64,000 nucleotides of DNA from Diabrotica undecimpunctata (GCF_040954645.1 NC_092804.1:143105108-143169107); one strand, 5' to 3'. Shown: positions 1-47,280, counted from the stretch's first letter. Notes: generated by a model from the sequence alone, not told the origin. Made by a program: numbers and translations.

Positions 1-33
1 TCCCCTTGTTTTCAAAATCTTTTTCTTAAAATC

Positions 34-472
34 TTAGGGGGACGACGTTTTTTCCCTTATTTCGATGGCATTTCGATGTTCTTCTCGTCTAACATTGATT
101 CTTCGGTTGGTCTGTCCGATGTACGATTTGTCACAGTTCCCACATGGAATCTTGTATACTCCTTGATTTTCTAACGATATTTTTGTTTTGGCGAATGGTA
201 AAATGGTTGAGATTTTTCTGTCGGTATTAAATATCGTTTCTATTTTGTGTTTTCTTAGCACTCTCCCTATTTTCTCTGTCACCCTTTACATATGATAGAA
301 TGGATTTTACAATCGGTTTTTCCTCTTCTGTTGGATCCTTAATTCTTTTTTGAGCATTATGAGCGTTTTCAATGGTATATGTTGAAAAGCCGTTTTTTCT
401 TAGCGCTGTTTTCACATTATGCATTTCTTTATTTTTATGTTTTTCATCTGTCGGTCTTTCGGATTCTGTCAT
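34..472 (-). pseudogene. PLE linker and GIY-YIG endonuclease domain
   Basis: This is the C-terminal part of the Penelope-like element. The segment 472-227 continues the RT-to-endonuclease linker (LRKNGFSTYTI). The segment 282-34 holds a GIY-YIG nuclease domain: GVYKIPC at about 162-142, then SYIGQTNR from about 126, with the downstream Arg and EEHR. The two segments are in different frames, so a small indel near 285 breaks the protein. GIY-YIG domains in this family nick the target during retrotransposition. Confidence 0.85.
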
Positions 473-479
473 CAGGGCT

Positions 480-845
480 TTAACCCTTTCGATACTGTTG
501 CCGTAAAAGTACGATTTTTATTTGCAGCTTTGATGAGCGAGCGCCGTACTATTACTGAAATTAATCTCCATCGTTCAGATTCTGTTACCGTACATTTTTA
601 AGTATTTGCATCTTTGAAGAGCTATAATCGTAATAGTACGTTCTACATTGTCCATCTTGCTTACTAGTATCGTTCATGTACGTTACGATCCACAAATACA
701 CCATACTGATGCCGTACATACACAACAGCACAGTTTTACGAAAAAAACTTCCACCACTTTCATAAAACGAATATAAACAAACTGCCGACAAACGAAAAAC
801 GATTCAAACACGCAACCGATAGTTGGCCCGTAGCGAAAGGGTTAA
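480..845. mobile_element. piggyBac-type MITE inserted at TTAA
   Basis: The segment starts TTAACCCTTTCGATACTG at 480 and ends with the inverse, CGAAAGGGTTAA, at 845. TTAA occurs at both borders (480-483 and 842-845), the target duplication expected for piggyBac. There is no coding capacity. Removing the 362-bp unit plus one TTAA rejoins the PLE frame exactly (SAI then KALMTES), so insertion came after the PLE and was precise. Confidence 0.82.
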
Positions 846-1650
846 TGGCCGAATGTAATTGTGCAGGATTGTGATGTGAATTGGCATGTACGTATCTATC
901 GATATATGTGGGTTTTCGGTATAATGTGTGTCCTATGTGCCCGTCTTGCTTCTTTATTATTAACGCATCTAAAAATGGTAGTTGTTCGTTTTCTTCCAGT
1001 TCCATAATAAACTGGATTTTATGGTGTATACTATTGATGTGTTCTAAAAATACCTTTAGTTTTTCTTCTCCATGCATCCAGATTATAAAAGTATCATCCA
1101 CGTACCTAAGCCAAAGATTGGGTTTGTGTTCGGCTGTTGGTATTGCTCGCTGTTCTATTTCGTGCATAAACAGGTTTGCTATTACCGGTGACAGTGGTGA
1201 ACCCATCGGTGCTCCTTCAACTTTGCTCCTTATAGATGAAATATGTTTTATTTACGCAGTGCTTTCTTAGACTTAGAGTATCTTGTGGTATTGGATACTT
1301 TCTGCTTATAATTTCTAATGATTCATGTATAGCAACATTCGTAAAAAGTGAACCCACATCGAGGCTGACTAACAAATGTCCCGGCTCAAGAGAGTCACAT
1401 CTTTTATACGTTCGATGAAGTGGCTTGCATTCTTGACGTAAGAATCCGCTTCTTCTGCATATGGTTGTAGCTGTTCAGCCAGAAATTTTGCCAGCGGTTG
1501 TAGAAGAGATCCGATAGAACTAACTATTGGTCGCAATGGTAATCCTGCCTTATGTAACCTGGGTAGGCCGTAAAGTTTTAGACATCTTTACGACTTTTCT
1601 CTAGGTATGAGATATATCTGATGTTCTTTCTTAAGGATATTCTGAACGAA
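846..1650 (-). pseudogene. PLE reverse transcriptase region
   Basis: This is the RT part of the Penelope-like element. It would copy element RNA into DNA at the target site. The segment around 1600-1500 carries the LYGLPRLHKAG and LRPIVSSIGS blocks that open PLE RTs. An SLDVGSLFTNV-like block lies near 1350. MGSPLSPVIANL (from 1206), YVDDTFIIW (from about 1104), LPFLDALI and HTLYRKPTYIDRY follow. Stops and frame changes around 1210-1270 break it. It ends at HSAI, where the MITE at 480-845 interrupts the frame. Confidence 0.85.
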
Positions 1651-1702
1651 TATTTACACTTTTACAAAGAAAATAAAAGATAAAAAAGGAAGACAAGCAT
1701 TC

Positions 1703-1975
1703 ATGCCTCCTCATGAAAAAGAGGTCGTCCCCTATAAAACGAATTACAGAAATTTGTTTCTGGAAGATAGGTTATCTTTCAAGTATATTAGTGGTTGCCA
1801 CATAGTAGATGGTGCTATGTATCGTAATCACGTTTACTTCTTACCGTTGAAAGGGAGGAAATTTCGTTATATCGTGAAGTCCAAGTTTATCAAGCCAACG
1901 ACGTTTGAAAACTGTTTAAAAAAAAACTCTGACAAGGGAATACCATCACGGAAGTTCCGTACTTCATGTGTTTAA
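1703..1975 (+). other. unrecognised 90-codon ORF
   Basis: An open frame begins at the ATG at 1703 and ends at 1975, between the PLE and the first visible ABCA exon. It is rich in Lys, Tyr and Phe, has no signal peptide or membrane segment, and matches no family I recognise. It is in an intron, so it may be chance or a transposon remnant. Confidence 0.2.
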
Positions 1976-2080
1976 TAATTAATAATAATTTAATACTTAA
2001 ATATTATTTTTTTGCAAATTAATAAATCCTGTTTGAATGTTTCATTACTCTTTTTAAATTATTTTTCACGCATATTTTAG

Positions 2081-35352
<33,272 letters not shown>

Positions 35353-35590
35353 TGGAATGCATTTCTTTTTTATTTTATTGGCAAAATTTAATATTTATTA
35401 TTGCAAACAGTAACATTTAACAAAACAAGTAAGAATACAGGCTTGGAAAGCCTATCGTTCTAAATTTTTTGTGGCATCTATTTTTTTTTCAAAAATTATG
35501 TTTTGATATAAACCACGAACTGGTTGTTGCGTAAAACAGAAGAAAGTCGTTTTTTTTAATCTATTATTTTCAATTAAATAAATAAAACAA
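35353..35590 (+). terminator. ABCA 3' UTR with polyadenylation signals
   Basis: AT-rich sequence follows the stop. Two overlapping AATAAA hexamers at 35577-35582 and 35581-35586 are the first strong polyadenylation signals after the coding end. The actual cleavage site cannot be read from sequence alone. Confidence 0.55.
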
Positions 35591-35599
35591 GATAGTTTA

Positions 35600-36790
35600 T
35601 GTGGTTTAGGTGTAAAGTACGATACAATTGATGGTTTATATTCTGAAATATATTTGAAAAAAAATCAGTAGTGCCACAATAAAAAGTTTTCGGACTCACG
35701 GTAGTTATTCATTGAGCTTTAATTTAGTCGATTGGAGATTAAATCTCCCACAATTCTTTCATATTAAGTGTATTCAAACCATTAAAATTAAATAATGATG
35801 TATTAAAAGCCACCGTTCTTATTAGAAAGGAGTATGCATTACTGTGATAAAAGTTGTGTGATATTTTCAATTAAAAACTAAACAGGGAATAAATATTAAA
35901 ATTGGGACAAATAATTAAAAAAAAAAAGAAAATATTGAAAATATGCAATGAAATTTAAAAGTAATTGATTTGAGTGTAGAATTTATATTTGGTTAGTAAA
36001 TGTATTTCTTGTTACATTTTTTAAAATAATTATTTTTAAGGTATATTTAAATTAGTATATAGGAAATGGATAATTGTAATAAAACTAGAAACTCAAGCTG
36101 TCCTACGGTAAATAGATGACCTAAATTATGCCTTGAATGTTATAAATTGTGCAAATAATTTTAAGTAATGATAGCTATGAAGTTGTGGATATTAACGAAC
36201 ATTTGCAAAAAAACAAAGATACAGTTAATAAGTCAGAATGTAAGAGATTGTTTGACCACTCTATGTAATTATTTTAGTTATAAAACACATATTTTTGGCA
36301 GCTACAAATGTAACCTCGATAATATACATAGCGTGCAAGCTGTATAGAAGTAGCTGAATGACAAAAAACTGTTCAAACAATTGGTTATTATCATGACATT
36401 AATTTAGACGACAAAACAGTCTATTTATATATCTACTACTACAAAAACACACACACTAGCCAGTCTCTAGGCACTACTTGTGATAATTATATGTTGTTAC
36501 CCGCTACATATAACACATGTATTGATCATTTTCTAGTAAATCCGACGCATGTCATCCAATTTAACGTTACAATTTTCGCACAGCGTTGCCATAATGTCAG
36601 GATTATAAGGAATGAAAGGGATTATGACATAAACAGTAAGGTTCACTTCATCTTTTTATTAAAAAGGAAATTATGACCGTACGTATTATCTAACTAGATG
36701 GTTCTTTACCTAAAACGTTTTTGGATATTTAAGGTATTAGAAATTTATACAATTAATTAAGTCGGGTTAAATTTAAATTTAAGAATATTA
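35600..36790. other. intergenic sequence, no feature recognised
   Basis: AT-rich sequence downstream of the ABCA polyadenylation signals. No coding signal, RNA gene or terminal repeat seen. Confidence 0.35.
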
Positions 36791-36796
36791 ATTTAA

Positions 36797-38291
36797 TTGA
36801 ACCTTTTCAGGCCTAATTTATTTTTATCAGCAAAAAAAATATTCCTAGCCAATTTTGGTCTAGTGAACTAAGAAATAACATTTTTCTTGCTAAATTTTGT
36901 ATAATTTTTCACTTTACATGAGTGTCCATTACAATGGACAATTTACTAACTTATTACATTTGCGACTTTTGACAAACAAATGAATATGATATTTAGTGCA
37001 AATCACATAAGTTTTTCCTTTACTGCCAGTGTTTTTACAGCTTGTAGCTTCTTGATGATCATCTTGATTCTTGTGATCGCCGTATTCAGGATAGCGATCG
37101 AATAAATCAATTTGAATTTCCGTCAATGGTCTATATTCACATGGAATTCCTCTGGCTGTTGATGGAGGAGCTGATTCATTTGTAAAAGAACGTCTGCCAT
37201 CGCTAGTTTAAAGTAAAGTAGATCGATTATATCTTTTGAAGGTATATTTTTATTTCCCATTTCTCTTATATTCAATCCTATTATATAAATGTATTATAAA
37301 GTTTTATAACGTTAGGCCTTTTAATTATGATAAATTTCTTTCTAACTTTATTCCACCTTTCAACTTAATTTTCTTTGCGCTTGCCTATACCATCTATTAT
37401 CCTATTACAACTGGTTTATTATCTTGCCAGTGACATAATACAACTCTTCTTTCATCATTAATTAATTCTTCACTGAATCCCGTTTCTTTCTTGTTAAACT
37501 CTCTTTTTGGATAAAAGGATGTTTTTCATACCTTGTAGTCATTATAGATTGTTGTGTAAATTGTTGCGCAGTAGAAAAATCTCCTTCTTGACATGGTTTC
37601 CAAAACTATGTTATTTTTATATTGACTCTTCCAGTACGTTCTCAGCCTAGATAAACCTAAATAGCCCATCAAAATATGCAAACCTAGAAACTTATTTCAC
37701 TCCTGTTTGTTGGTTTGAATGTGATTGCGTGTTGCAAAGCATGAATATTAGTTTTTTTCGCATGTCATCAAAGAAACAAGTAGGAAAATATCTACAAAAA
37801 TATTAAATTGGAGGTACTTTCGTATTGGAAGTGTTAAAATGTTTAACAGGTGTTTTTTTTATTCGGGAAACCTAACTTCGTATCTGCCACTTTCTGGACA
37901 GTTTTCTTTTTCTTCAACTTTTAGCTGATTTACAATTGTTTTAGTATAAGACAGAGTATATTCAAAGTTTTTCACCCTTGTTCATTAGTCTGCTTTCTAC
38001 TTTTTATTTCATCCTGTTCCTCATCTTCACTTTCTCCTTCTAGATGCGATGCATTCTTCAAACTAGTGAGCATCGTGCATAAAATATAAAAATTTCAGTG
38101 AAATGCATAATTGACATGCAAATTGAATTTACAAAATGTATGCATATCATAATAATTATCCAGTTCTGCATCCTTATTCATTACAGCAACAAACAGAAAT
38201 AATCTCTAGGCAACCACCATTACTTTACTGAGAAGTAAAAGGTGCACATGTTTATATCCATTGTGATGGACAAGAGGTCTGAAAGGGTTAA
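36797..38291 (-). mobile_element. piggyBac transposon, degraded
   Basis: The right end is GTCTGAAAGGG followed by TTAA (38288-38291). The left end near 36797 is the matching ACCTTTTCAGGCCT after a mutated TTGA. A subterminal palindrome CCATT..AATGGAC type occurs near both ends (36927; 38258). The minus strand carries the C-terminal Cys/His region of piggyBac transposase (CKNTGSKGKTYVIC ... HIHLF) at 37050-36950 and LYYVTGK-like fragments upstream. Several frameshifts; inactive. Confidence 0.6.
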
Positions 38292-38299
38292 TTTGAAAT

Positions 38300-41200
38300 A
38301 CAAAATTATTGTTTATTCATATTATTTTAGATGTAGATTTTTTGGTATTATAAAAAATAAATATGGCAACTCTATAAACAGTAGTTAAGAGCTGGAAACT
38401 GTCGTTTGCAGTTCATAAATGGAAGGTCTATGGCGTACTGCTTTTTTAGTACTGTTTAACGTAAAGTATTCTTTTTTTATTACTAAATATACACAATTTT
38501 TCTGTTAATTTTAGTTTATTTAGAATATAAGGTATATAAATCAAAGTAGTTATAGAATTGTCAAAATAACTAAATGTTTCGAAAATCCTAAGCAGTTGGT
38601 TGTGCTGTGGGGATCTAGAAATATCGTTGATGACGTGCCTCGGACCTAGGAGAAAAAATGTGTAAGTTTAGGTCAAACATTGAAAGGGACACTTTGAACG
38701 TAACGTTTACATACCGAAATTTGTTTCCTGGTTATAAAAAACGTAACAAGAATACAGTAATATGTAGACATTACAAGTGGTTTTAATGTATATCGTTTTC
38801 AAAAAATATTTCAATGAAAAACTAGAACAAATATTAACTGTTTTGTTATATGTCACAGTTTTCATTTAAAGATTAACTGTATTATATTTGTAGCACAGTT
38901 TCCAAGAAACACTGATGTCGTTTATGTTTATAAAAGTAAGTTGATTGTATTTTGTCATTTTCAAATAAATATATTTTTGTACTTAGATTTTAAACGGAGT
39001 GTACTACTTTCACAATTTTTTTTTTCTTTTTGGAAACACCGAATATAGCAGTTTTGGGTAATGTGATCTATTTATATCGTATTATAATATATTTGTTATA
39101 AGGTTTTGATATTTAATCAGTGACAGGGGAAGATAAAGGATATGGAGCGATTTAAAGAGGGAGCGGGATATGGAAGGTAGATTTAGATTTCTTATAGACT
39201 GTTCGCACAACCTATCCCGTAATAGTTACTGATCTGTGACCAACTTTTGCGCATGTTTTGTTAAAAAAAATGTCATCCTGATTTGAGATAATGATTGCTA
39301 ATCATATATTGTGTGTCAGTGAATTATTTTGATTTTTTATACATATATATATTTTTATGTTTGTCTACTTAAATATACTAGTTACAACTTATACACGTTT
39401 TTAGTTTTTAGAGAACACAACTGAAAAATAAAAAAAGAAATAACAGTTTTCGTTTTTTTTTAATATATTTTTGTCATCTGCCAATTACATATTTGCATAA
39501 TTAAAACTAATTTAAAAGACTAAGTTGAAAATTTTGTTTTACAAGCAAAATACTACTTTGGGTTGAGCTCCTGTCAGGTAAGATTTTATTTCTACAAAAA
39601 AAAAAACACCAAGTTATAATAATCATTTTTTAATTGAAAAGAAATATGAAAAAAAGTGTTGATATCTTAATCAGAATCGAGTAAAAATCACAAGTAAAAA
39701 ACTTACCTAGTCTTAACCTTGAACCTGTAAAATTTCACGGCATTTAATATCTGGTCCATAAATAGAGCAATTACGGTCTTGCCCATTATTCTCTGATTAT
39801 ATTTGGGCATGTTATTTAGAGCAAACACCAATTATTATGAGACAGCAACCGGTTGCGCGGATGATCTATGTTCGCAACAAGTCAGCAGACTGTAATGGGG
39901 AAATTAATAAATCATTGTTTACATACGAGTAACCATACGAGTAACATTAAATATTGAGTACGGACGAGTACGGGAAGTATGTTTTGAATGTATTATTAAC
40001 CAGAAGTCCCTATTATATCGGAAGCGGTTTGTTCGATTATATTAGTATACGGTAAGTCTTCTAAACATGATTTTTAGTGGTATCTCAATTTTTTAAAATT
40101 CTTTGGTAATAACTACAAATTATATAAAAAAAACTGTTTATTACAGGCGTTTCGACTCCACTTTGGAAGCCGTTTTCAAAATACAACTTTTAAATTACAC
40201 AATAATTTTTTGTTACGCAAAGTCCAAACATACTAATTTTACGTCATAATTTAATATTGATTATACCTGTTTACTTAACGTCTAAAGAGGCTTTAACATC
40301 GTGTTGTCAGTATTTTTGAGGGGCATTTATGGGACTACTTTCTTTTATTCATCATAATTAATGGAAAAAATTCTATTATATCCAACTTTCAATCTTTCCC
40401 TTTACTACCCCTTGATTGTTTCCCTTTAAAGTCGTTGCTGAATTATTCAGGTATTGTCTTCCTACTATACTCCGAATTCCTAACGGAAAGTTTTTAACGA
40501 AAAATATGAGTACACACTTTCATTGTTCATGATTATTCTACTTTTTTCTATGAAAAAGGCTGCAGTAGTAAGTTTATTTGCTCTATGTTTCCGACAATGA
40601 ATCTGTCAAAATATTCCCAAGAGTGAACCGATTATACCTACCTGATAGCATCCTTGAGTACTTCCTGCTTTCATTAAATCGTTAGATGATTGTTTGAACT
40701 ACGCAACAACCTTCTTAGCACCTAAGATGCATAATACACATTGGCTACGATCATTTTGAATTAAAGCCGCTGTCCTTGTAGCGTTTGCCTGTGTTTTAAG
40801 CCATGTATTGTAATTCAATTAAAAAGTTCACATTTTAACTTCAATTCGGTAACGTTGGAAAACGGTAATGAACAGATTGCTGCTCATCAAACGTAAATTT
40901 CTAAAAAAATAAATATTTCTTATAAATTTTATAAGAAATGACAAGTGTCAAAGTATTGTATACACATTAATAAATATGCTTATATAAAAGTTTCTCAAAC
41001 TTTACATATACCATATATCAACCTTTTTTCCTCAAAACCAATTAGCCAAAGTCCAATTCACAGTAAGTGATTCGCTTAAAGATAAAAACACGACACAGGA
41101 CTAGTTAGTTAATACTGTTACTGTTACATACTATTGGGGCATTGTGTAAAATATAAAATATACGTGTAAACTGTGTAAAAGTTTCCACATTAGTCTGTCT

Positions 41201-41990
41201 AAAAATTTAATAACTGTATTTGGTAATTTAATAACTTTATTCATACCATCAATGAGATCACGACTTTGTGTCTCCCTTTATAAATGATAAATAACATGTA
41301 CCTACTATAAGATATTGTTATTGTAATATTAGAAAAATAAAATAACATTCTATATTGTATGCGCCTTACTGTTAAGCTTTTTTTGGAAACGTAGATAATA
41401 ATAAAAAACGAAACTCTTACAGGTATTGATAGACAATAAGTATCAAATCTTGTATTAGGCATACTGAAACCAAAATTAAATACGTTAAAATTATAAAAAT
41501 ACTGACTAAATTCTTGTATGTAGCCATTCTTAAAACCATATTTGAATATACTAAAATTATGGTAACGCTGACCAAAGTGGAAGAGTGTTGGTAGAGGAAG
41601 GTTGGGGTATTGTGCGTAAAGCTAAAACCTTTTTACCCGTGATAGAGAAACTAAATAGTACGAGTAGATGAAGAATGCTTTGCTATATTAAAGTGACGTT
41701 GATTAAACAAATAACGTTACGGGAATCATTAAGACTAATTAATTTTATCGTATTTTACTTGTTCAGAGAACACAGAGAACACAGTAAACAACCGCAGGAT
41801 GTCTGTATGGTACAACATGGAGGAACAAAAATATTAGAAAAGAATTGAAAGCAGAATTTACAAAACAGTTATTGTTTGGTTAATAATGACGTACACTGCG
41901 ATTAATGAACGGCTAAGAAACAAAGAAAAGTGGAGTAGAACAACCATTTAAGTACATAATAACCGAGCAGAGCGAGAGGTGAGAGATCAT
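38300..41990. other. intergenic sequence with one PLE-type hairpin at 40145-40185
   Basis: Almost nothing is readable over 3.7 kb. At 40145-40185 the minus strand reads GAAAACGGCTTCC, loop, GTGGAGTCGAAACG, a hairpin form I associate with Penelope-like element ends. No gene is supported. Confidence 0.35.
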
Positions 41991-41999
41991 TCTTCAGTG

Positions 42000-42310
42000 T
42001 GACGACCATGAAAACGCTATTTTATCTTCTTCGATTGATGCCTATCCTGTGTAGATGTTTGCAATCACGTGGGTCCACATGCCTTTGTTGACAGCTGCCC
42101 TGAGTAAATGAACCATCGTTATTCCCGTGCATTTTCTGATACCTTCAGCCATGATGTCTTTCTGAGTTCTTTTGATACATCTTGTCTTACCAAAGTAGTT
42201 AAATTGATTGGTACTTCTGCTATGACGTCTTTCTGAGAGATCTATACATCTTGTCTTGCCAAATTAGCTAAATTAATTGGTACTTCTCTTTGTACATCAC
42301 ACTAAGTCCG
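42000..42310 (-). mobile_element. LINE 3'-end fragment with a 72-bp tandem duplication
   Basis: The minus strand reads MAEGIRKCTGITMVHLLRAA, then VNKGMWTHVIANI, the C-terminal end of a LINE ORF2. A purine-rich GAAGAAGATAAA follows near 42028. The part from about 42152 to 42290 is two copies of a 72-bp unit (ATGAYGTCTTTCTGAG start), differing at several bases. Confidence 0.5.
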
Positions 42311-42319
42311 ACATCCAAT

Positions 42320-45300
42320 TTTCATAGTACAGAAAACTTGTGAGCATGCGGCGATAACATCACATTTCGAAGGCTTATATAGTATACCATATTTCGAAGA
42401 GACTCATTAATATTCAGCTTAATGGGGTGCTATTATTCGTAGTGTGAAATTCCATAAAATAGATCTACCTATTTTATGGAATGATCTCTCGTTTATGAGT
42501 ATTACTTTAGTCGTTAGAATTTTTAGATTATATTTTATGTGAAAATGCGCACATTTACCCTACTCGTACAGTAATTGTGTTAAATTAGCGCACGTCCTTG
42601 GGTAATAGGCAAGAAAAGAGAAAGCACGAGGGTAAGGAAAAAATCACTCAAAGTCAAATGAACAGCACAATATTTTTGTAATACGCCGTATATTCTGATC
42701 AGCGCTATTAGTATCAAGACAGTATAGGTTTAGTATAGGAAGTGACTATCATGATAAAAATTAAGTCAAAAATAAATAATGGTATGTCTTCAACTGTAAC
42801 TCTTGGTGTATTACAAAATTAATTTGTGTTGTAAGTGTTCGGAGGATTCTCAGACGTGGACATTTTACTCTTGACTCTTGTGAATGAGTATTAGTATTTA
42901 CACAATTTATCTCTACATCTTCGAATGGATTCTCATCGGTCACAATTTCTAATATATCATTAATTACTTCATGGGAGTCGTACCAGCCACATTTTCTTTT
43001 CAAATCATAATAAAGTGAAGTCGTTGACATCGTCGTCAGAATCACGTAACTTCCTCATCTGTACCTGAGTGGGATAATTTTTGTTTCCTTTAAAATCCTT
43101 TAGTAGTCTCTTTTAAAAATTTCAAATGAATTAAATGATACTAAAATTGCAAGAAATCCGTTTATATAAACCTGTATACGTACTTATAATTTTTGCCAAA
43201 TGTACTTATTTTGTAATAATGGACCTTAAACAAATGAGTGAGTAACTATGCTCTAGTGGTTTTACATACTCACTATTACAACAGGTGAACAGTTGCAGTT
43301 TGTTTATGTAGAAAAGTACGTCAGGATCTTTTAGAAAAATGGTTATTTCTCAAGAGAATAGGCACCCATATTTAGTTCAGATACAACAAATTCAAAAGTG
43401 GGCTCGACTGGACTTGGTGTACTTTCTATTGTTTTTATACATTCAAGTATTCGTGACATAAGTTACTTCTAAAAATGGGTACTTAATTATCGAGGGACAA
43501 TCATTAGTATTTCTCACTCTACATACAAAAATTTATGAAATCGTCACTTAAAAAGTACAATATAATTATTGTATAAATATTTTTGAATACAGTCGCATGA
43601 CAATGGTTTATGTTCCGATATGTTTACGATGTTTTCTTTCTCTACGTATGTGCGGCCAATTTGCATACAATTACACTTATTAAACTAGTTATCAGATCTG
43701 CAAAACTTTATAAACTAAGACTTTTTGTAAATATGCCAAACTTCAGAGATTTGATAGTTAACCATATACTTACTTGATTATGAGTATATATAGGTAGTCA
43801 AAGTTTTAGAAGATATTATAACCAGCTTGCCTTAATCATATAAAATAATCACTTAATTAAATAGGTATATAGGACGCATAAAATGCTACTACTGTACAAT
43901 TATTATTAATTCAATATTCCTAAAAAACATTCTTAGATAAAAAACATGAAGGTGTTTTGTAAAAAAATACAAATTCTGTTTCAAGACATGTCATTACCAG
44001 TGTTCGGCGATCTTATTACACAAGTTGACAAAAGAATATCTTAATACCAATATATTCAGTTTTTTGTAATCATTCGATATAAAACCATTTTGTTAGGAGG
44101 CACGGGCTTAGTTGCCTTTTGGGTTGATGGTTATCTTTTAGTTAATTTTACGTCTTTTAATTAAACTATTTCTCCTGTGTAGCTCGTTATATTTCTGATT
44201 GTGTCTTTGGATATCGTGTCTTGAGAATATAAGTCCTTTAACAATTTTTTACAGCTTAATATCGTTGTTTTACTTTAATATCATGTTCAACAAGGTAATG
44301 TTTCAATTGTTTGCCGTTTACTGTTAAGGATTTTTTAGTCAATATTTTAGTTTTTACGAATAATATTTTCAATCTTAATTTATTGCCAATTTACTTGAGT
44401 ACTTATACAGTCCATTCAACATACAATAAAGAAGATATAAATTTCGTGTAATATCTAAAGTATAAAGTTAATAATCATAATATCTAAAAAGCCACACGCA
44501 AAGTACTGTTCTGAGCATCGGACTATTAGTCTCATAAGTCATCTGTTAAAAATATTCTTAAAAATCCTCCATCTGATTTAGAAATGGACTAGGTAATAGG
44601 GAGTACAGGGAGGTCTTGTTTGGTTTAATGTTTTAAATTTTAATTCAGTGACATCTAGGTATAAACCAAGAGATATGTCTGTTTTCTGAATTATAATAAA
44701 ATGCAACATAAACCATTGAAGCAATTACTCAAAAATAACAATATTGTCACAAGATATAGGTATCACAATAATAAATAATATTTACTAAAATGAAGCTTAA
44801 GTGCCCAAAAATACTCCCGTATCGGATTAAATAAAGATCAAAGAGCTGTTCGGTTGGTTTATGTGATATGAGACAATGACTATAAGCCATTGAGAATGAA
44901 ACCGGTACACAGATACATCGAAATTATTGAAGAAAATATTGACTACCTCCAGATGTCCTCCATTAAGATTTTAGAAACTGTATAAACCAATGTTCCTGAA
45001 ACGTTATAGTGTTTGACTATTATGCTGAAGGTGCTGGTTCGATACTTGGTATTAACACAAACGGCGAGATATTTTCTAAAACATCCAAATGTGCCGGGTC
45101 AACTCTAAATAAAGAAGTATGCATAAGACCAGGAGTAATATAATAATCAGTTGAAGCGTAGTACTGGCTGTGTTACCTGCCTATATACCGTAGATTCAAT
45201 AAATAGCACGTTATTTAGCCTTAAGCTGGATTTTCGTTGTAAATGACATTGTTACTAAAAAATTGTTGCTTATGAAGACGCGAAGTGATAAATAAATACC

Positions 45301-47280
45301 GTATTTGGTAGATTAACAGCACAAGCTACTTTAATATACAAATAAAGAATTCCATTGGTCAAAGGCTGTTACGGAATTAAACTATCTGAAATAGTAATAT
45401 TACCAAGAATTGCTATAGTGCCTATTCACTGCTTTATCCAATACTCATAGAAATCGTGATTGTCAATTTTTTGTGTAGTGAGTTTTAAAAATAGTTAAGT
45501 TCTTTGTTTTATTTTAACGTCAAAAGTCCCTTTGCTAGTCTTTTTCCAGGTGAATTGAGGGGTAGACCAATCTTTATAAGTTCAACCAAACTGTACACAA
45601 CTTGATCGTTTTTTTAATAATAGATATTAATAAACGATACATTACAGTAAATAATACGACTGGTAAATATCAAAATTTAGCATCAGCTTCAACCTTCAAC
45701 CAAAAAACACAAAAATGAAAACAACACGTCAACTGAATAAAGACCAATTAATGAGTTTGGGCCTATGAAACGTGGCTGATTCTCTCCCACATCGTTAAAT
45801 GAGCGATAAGGCAATAAGGGAGGGCATATCTTCTTATTAAGTGCTCATCTTTTCTCATCACTTCTGTTTACTTAAAAATTCGAATTTTAAATGGATTTTA
45901 GCACTTTACTTACATAATAAAAAAAACTTACTTTTTATAAGCTTTTTTTATTCCACTTTATTATTGCTACCAAGCGAAAATGACAGCTTATCTTCGACCA
46001 TTGTTATCCCGTTGAGAGTTTGAGAGTCTTTGTTAGCAATTTTGAAAATAATATCTCGCTGTACGCGTTTCTCAATTTTATTTGAAAGAATAGGATATAC
46101 TTGATTTAATTGTTATATGTATATAGTAATTGCAAAGTGTTTATTTTGCAATATAACTAATTGTAACTAAACTGTAATTTCAATAGACTCTCATCCCTGA
46201 AAAAGGTCTGGAATATGTTTTTTTTTTCTATATAAACCTACTACCTTTTGTATCAAAATGATTTTGTCCATGTATGGTCGGGTTCAGGAAGGTGACTTAA
46301 ATCAAAACTTTACAAATGGACCTTTTGACTTTAAATGATAACGTTACTATATTTTAATATATAGCTTTAAATATAACTGATTTTGGATTGTTGTATTTAT
46401 TTATTAATTTTATAATTATCTTAGTGTATAATTACGACTAGTAAATAGATGAAAAAGGTGCCAAAAAGAGTTTTTTACTGGCTTTAATCCCATATTAATT
46501 AAATTTGGAATGGAATATTTAAGACGCTGCTGGATGACATTTCTATAATTTCAATAAGGTTGTTAGCTTTTTCTGTGATCCTATATATACCTTTAAGTGG
46601 AATATTTTTATAAAACTATTCTTAAAGCTAGGTATTGATATAAATATTTTTGTCAATTTTTGATACTTATTTTATATTATACAGACATTATTGATTTAAT
46701 AATTAATCTAAGTTTTCACATGTATTTGCACTGAATTATTTTTATATAAACTATTTTATTGTACCTATCTAAAATATAACTTCGTATTAAATGAATCCCA
46801 TTTAAGAGAAAAATAAAGGAATCTTGAATTATAATAGATTTTGACTGTAAATCCTGCAACTTCCTGCATTTACATAAAAATACGGTGATTTAAAATTAAA
46901 TAAAATAAAATATTATTTTACGAAACAATATATGCAATAATCAAATCGACAACGCTAATAAAAATCCCGCAAAACTTTAAGCATTGTCGTTATATTTAGG
47001 GCGATAGATTAAAAATAAATTTATCACAATAGTATAAGAGTTGAGTTGATTAGCTACGGCCTACCTAGGTGGGGAGAGCCAGAAGTTTGTCACTCTGTAG
47101 TAGCAGCGAGTGAGGCATGAAAATCAACTGTAAGAAGATACAGTCATTATAGTAAAACAAAAAAACAGAACACAAGATTATCGTTTTAAACAAATACTGC
47201 TTTACCACAACAAAAACGAAATAGATCTGTACGTGGGATAACTATAGTCTTGTGTTTAGTTGTGAAAAAAAAAAATACCA
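42320..47280. other. intergenic sequence, no gene recognised
   Basis: About 5 kb of AT-rich sequence. A 14-bp inverted repeat with 6-bp loop (ATTCCATAAAATAG, 42449-42482) is the only structure I can point to. A 94-codon minus-strand ORF at 42761-43045 is acidic in its middle and unrecognised. Confidence 0.4.

Larger units (their letters stand above)
1..1650 (-). mobile_element. Penelope-like retroelement (PLE), broken
   Basis: On the minus strand the translation gives, in order, a reverse transcriptase (about 1650 to 846) and a C-terminal GIY-YIG endonuclease (282 to 34). That RT plus GIY-YIG order is diagnostic of Penelope-like elements. Conserved stretches are KLYGLPRLHKAG near 1580, MGSPLSPVIANL at 1206 and the catalytic YVDD at about 1104. 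The frame is broken by a MITE inserted at TTAA (480-845), a frameshift near 285 and stops around 1210-1270. The element runs to or past the left edge and sits in an intron of the ABCA gene, antisense to it. It is a dead copy. Confidence 0.88.
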
